Translations under genes and position numbers: made by a program
Shown here: piece by piece, positions 6,019 to 7,621 of the stretch
Numbering within the stretch: the stretch's first letter is position 1
Layout of the letters: each line of letters starts with the position of its first letter
The notes under the pieces: model-generated
Told to the model about the DNA's origin: nothing
Databases searched by the model: none
Seen by the model: the letters and a program-made list of their open reading frames with translations, nothing else
Origin: Bacillota bacterium
GTDB lineage: Bacteria > Bacillota > Bacilli > Bacillales > Cytobacillaceae
DNA length: 7,621 nt
Direction of reading: 5' to 3'
Assembly (NCBI GenBank): GCA_030705745.1
Contig: JAUZPT010000132.1
Location: 1-7,621, forward strand

Positions 6019-6249
6019 AATTAGGTACAAGTAAAGAAAATGGTAATTCAATCATAACATAATAGATAGTAAATACCAAGATTTTTATTGTAAAATAAAT
6101 AATAAATTTAAGAAGCTTCGAGAGCCGCCCTCTATGTTTGGTTTCCCCAACATCCCACGAAATCCATTTCTTCTAAACAGTTTTCGTTCATCATATATTT
6201 TTAAACTGAAGAACGCTAGATAAAAGGGAGAAACGAGAGGGGAAATTGA
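6019..6249. other. AT-rich non-coding stretch between the csp terminators and the CoxG-like gene
   Basis: The 5921-6249 gap exceeds 300 bp. Its left part holds the two hairpin terminators listed separately. The remaining 231 bp are AT-rich up to about 6110 and then more balanced. There is a weak plus-strand -10 candidate TATATT (6194-6199) with a poor TTCTAA -35 (6171-6176), and a GAGAGGGG ribosome-binding site (6235-6242) for the next gene. On the minus strand, 6194-6132 encodes a 20-residue reading frame with two starting ATGs but no visible Shine-Dalgarno. I do not call it a gene. Confidence 0.5.
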
Positions 6250-6702
6250 ATGCCGATTGGAAAACATCAAGTAACGGTTGAACTGCCAATTGAAGAGGTA
6301 TGGGAATTTGTAAAGGATATGGACAACTGGGCGCCGCTTGTCCCCGGATATATTCGCCATGAAAAAATCACCGAGCGTCAATCGATGTGGATTTTCAAGG
6401 AAGACGTAGGCATTTTTAAAAAGAAAGTCGAGCTCATGGTGAAAATTAATCAATGGATCGAACCGACAAAAGTCACGTTCTCTCTGAAAGGCATCAACGA
6501 AAATCTTGTTGGAGAGGGCTATTTTGAAGCAGAAGCATTAAGTGGAACCAAAACGAAAATGACAGGCTGTCTCGAAATGGTTGCAGTTGGAGCAATGGCA
6601 CCGGTAGTTAATGCAGTACTGAAAAATTCATTACTTAAAACTGGTGAGGAATTAACGGCTTCGATCGCTTCAGCACTGCACAAACGAAAAGCGGCTCGGT
6701 AA
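6250..6702 (+). CDS. CoxG-like SRPBCC family protein
   Basis: This 150-residue soluble protein has the SRPBCC (START-like) helix-grip pattern of the CoxG family. It begins with the strand HQVTVELPIEEVWEFVKDMDNWAPLVPG (6-33), where a beta strand leads into the V-W-x3-D-x2-W helix and a P-G turn. The central strands are VTFSLKGIN (75-83) and VGEGYFEAEAL (87-97). The long C-terminal helix is NAVLKNSLLKTGEELTASIASAL (121-143). CoxG is named for carbon-monoxide dehydrogenase clusters, but no cox genes are visible here, so the protein is better read as an orphan lipid- or hydrophobic-ligand-binding fold of unknown role. ATG 6250 follows GAGAGGGG by 7 nt. A strong terminator closes the gene 14 bp after its stop, so it appears monocistronic. 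Confidence 0.85.
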   Translation: MPIGKHQVTVELPIEEVWEFVKDMDNWAPLVPGYIRHEKITERQSMWIFKEDVGIFKKKVELMVKINQWIEPTKVTFSLKGINENLVGEGYFEAEALSGTKTKMTGCLEMVAVGAMAPVVNAVLKNSLLKTGEELTASIASALHKRKAAR

Positions 6703-6716
6703 TACAAAGTAATTAG

Positions 6717-6751
6717 AAACTCATTCGTAAATCCGGATGAGTTTTTCTTTT
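6717..6751 (+). terminator. Rho-independent terminator of the CoxG-like gene
   Basis: AAACTCATTCG (6717-6727) pairs with CGGATGAGTTT (6734-6744), with one U-G pair and a 6-nt loop, TAAATC. It is followed by TTTTTCTTTT. The 11-bp stem plus U-rich tail is a strong signal. Confidence 0.9.
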
Positions 6752-6828
6752 GGGAAAATAAAAGGCGAATTCGCTTGCATTGGATTGGGCATATATAAGT
6801 AGAATTACAGAGCTGAAAAACTTCTTTG

Positions 6829-6857
6829 TTGACATCCAATTTAATGTGTTTTATTCT
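6829..6857 (+). promoter_or_regulatory. SigA-type promoter of the amino-acid binding protein gene
   Basis: A perfect TTGACA -35 (6829-6834) is followed, after a 17-nt spacer, by TATTCT (6852-6857, 4/6 match to the -10). The start of transcription would be near 6864, about 42 nt before the ATG. No T-box, S-box or other riboswitch fits in that short leader. Any repressor site (for example CymR) could not be recognised by eye. Confidence 0.6.
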
Positions 6858-6905
6858 AAAGAACGTATTTATAATTAAACCGATAAAAATAGTGGGGGAT
6901 TAAAG

Positions 6906-7621
6906 ATGAAAAAAATAATAACACTCATGCTCGCAGCAGTTTTACTACTTTCATTGGCTGCCTGTGGTTCGTCTAAAGGTAACAAAAACTCTGCAAGCAA
7001 CAACCTTTTGCAGCAGATAAAAGATAAAGGTGAAGTAACAATCGGCACGGAAGGTACGTACGCGCCGTTTACATTCCATGATAAATCAGGCAATTTAACA
7101 GGCTTTGATATCGAAATCGCAAAAGAAGTGTTCAAACGCTTGAAAATTAAGCCTAAATTTATTGAAACAAAATGGGATGGCATGATTGCCGGCCTTGACG
7201 CAAAACGTTATGACATGGTAGCGAACGAAGTAGCAGTACGACCAGATCGTTTACAAAAATACGATATGTCCGATTCTTATATCGTTTCCAAAGCGGTATT
7301 AATCGTGAGAGACGACAATAAAAACATTAAAACGTTAGATGATTTAAAAGGAAAAAAAGTAGGCCAGTCTTTGGAAAGTAATTATAGAAAAATCGCTGAA
7401 GACCATGGTGCAACGAATACAGTCGTTGAAGGCTTCAATCAATCGATTGACCTGCTTACATCTGGTCGTATCGATGCAACGATCAATGACAGTCTTTCCT
7501 TCCTTGATTTGAAAAAGCAACGCCCTGAGCTTCCAATCAAAACCGTTTACACGGAACCGAGTGCAACAAACAACGCATTCCTTTTCCGCAAAGGAAGCAA
7601 GGAACTAGTTAAAGAAGTGAA
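6906..7621 (+). CDS. tcyA: Cystine/polar amino-acid ABC transporter substrate-binding lipoprotein, TcyA-like (3' truncated by window edge)
   Basis: There are 238 codons visible, with no stop before the window ends; the family is usually about 260-270 residues, so little is missing. The N terminus is a lipoprotein signal peptide: MKK, a hydrophobic stretch, then lipobox LAAC with Cys20, which would be acylated and anchored outside the membrane. A Ser/Asn/Lys-rich linker follows. The mature domain is bacterial SBP family 3: VTIGTEGTYAPFTF (44-57), GFDIEIAKEVFKRL (66-79), W90 with the AGLDAKRYDMVAN segment (95-107), the ligand-carboxylate Arg in VRPDR (Arg115), and GRIDATINDSL (187-197). The pattern closely resembles what I recall of B. 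subtilis TcyA (cystine); glutamine or arginine binding cannot be excluded. GGGGGA (6894-6899) lies 6 nt before ATG 6906. Permease and ATPase genes would be expected just beyond the window. Confidence 0.9.
   Translation, partial: MKKIITLMLAAVLLLSLAACGSSKGNKNSASNNLLQQIKDKGEVTIGTEGTYAPFTFHDKSGNLTGFDIEIAKEVFKRLKIKPKFIETKWDGMIAGLDAKRYDMVANEVAVRPDRLQKYDMSDSYIVSKAVLIVRDDNKNIKTLDDLKGKKVGQSLESNYRKIAEDHGATNTVVEGFNQSIDLLTSGRIDATINDSLSFLDLKKQRPELPIKTVYTEPSATNNAFLFRKGSKELVKEV

Noticed and set aside
6134..6223. 29-codon plus-strand frame starting ATG TTT GGT before the CoxG-like gene
   Set aside because: There is no Shine-Dalgarno or promoter near it and no recognisable product, so it is likely a chance frame.
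6085..6453. 122-codon open frame on the minus strand upstream of the orphan terminator
   Set aside because: More than half of it is antisense to the well-supported CoxG-like gene, it has no visible Shine-Dalgarno, and its product has no recognisable domain. It was considered as a source for the minus-strand terminator but not accepted.
6519..6839. 106-codon minus-strand frame across the end of the CoxG-like gene
   Set aside because: It crosses a strong plus-strand terminator hairpin and is antisense to coding sequence. No family pattern is seen.

Overview
The window looks like chromosomal DNA of a Bacillaceae-type Firmicute. It is moderately AT-rich, has strong purine-rich Shine-Dalgarno sites and U-tailed hairpin terminators, a CspC-like cold-shock protein very close to the Bacillus subtilis one, a DbpA/YxiN-type helicase, and a small protein resembling the Bacillus-restricted DUF2533/YpbS family. 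Genus cannot be fixed from sequence reading alone. No phage, insertion sequence, CRISPR array, tRNA or rRNA was seen.

Layout. 1-939 (+) is the 3' part of a DEAD-box RNA helicase of the DbpA type. A bidirectional-looking terminator (974-1005) separates it from a convergent small gene on the minus strand (1020-1277). The intergenic stretch 1278-1470 carries divergent promoter candidates. Then, on the plus strand, come pxpB (1471-2184), pxpC (2181-3161, ATGA overlap) and pxpA (3174-3929), the three subunits of the prokaryotic ATP-dependent 5-oxoprolinase. After three GC-rich palindromes (3923-4024) come pcp (4045-4641, pyroglutamyl peptidase I) and a glyoxalase-like VOC protein (4720-5487). A monocistronic cold-shock gene with a promoter candidate, a leader of about 113 nt and a strong terminator occupies about 5572-5970. 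A second hairpin (5990-6018) is oriented to terminate minus-strand transcription, but no minus-strand gene is evident beside it. A CoxG-like SRPBCC protein (6250-6702) with its own terminator follows. The window ends inside a cystine/polar amino-acid ABC transporter binding lipoprotein (6906-end) with a good SigA-type promoter candidate.

How the genes work together. Pcp releases N-terminal pyroglutamate (5-oxoproline) from peptides, and PxpABC hydrolyses 5-oxoproline to glutamate at the cost of ATP. pxpBCA-pcp therefore reads as one salvage module that removes a damaged amino acid and recovers glutamate. The VOC protein directly downstream, with no clear terminator between it and pcp, may share the transcript, but its substrate is unknown. 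The other genes are ordinary single-gene units.

The least explained parts are the tandem palindromes between pxpA and pcp (one uses the pxpA stop codon in its stem), the hairpins in the cold-shock leader that compete for the same bases, and the orphan minus-strand terminator. I see no convincing new multi-gene system here.
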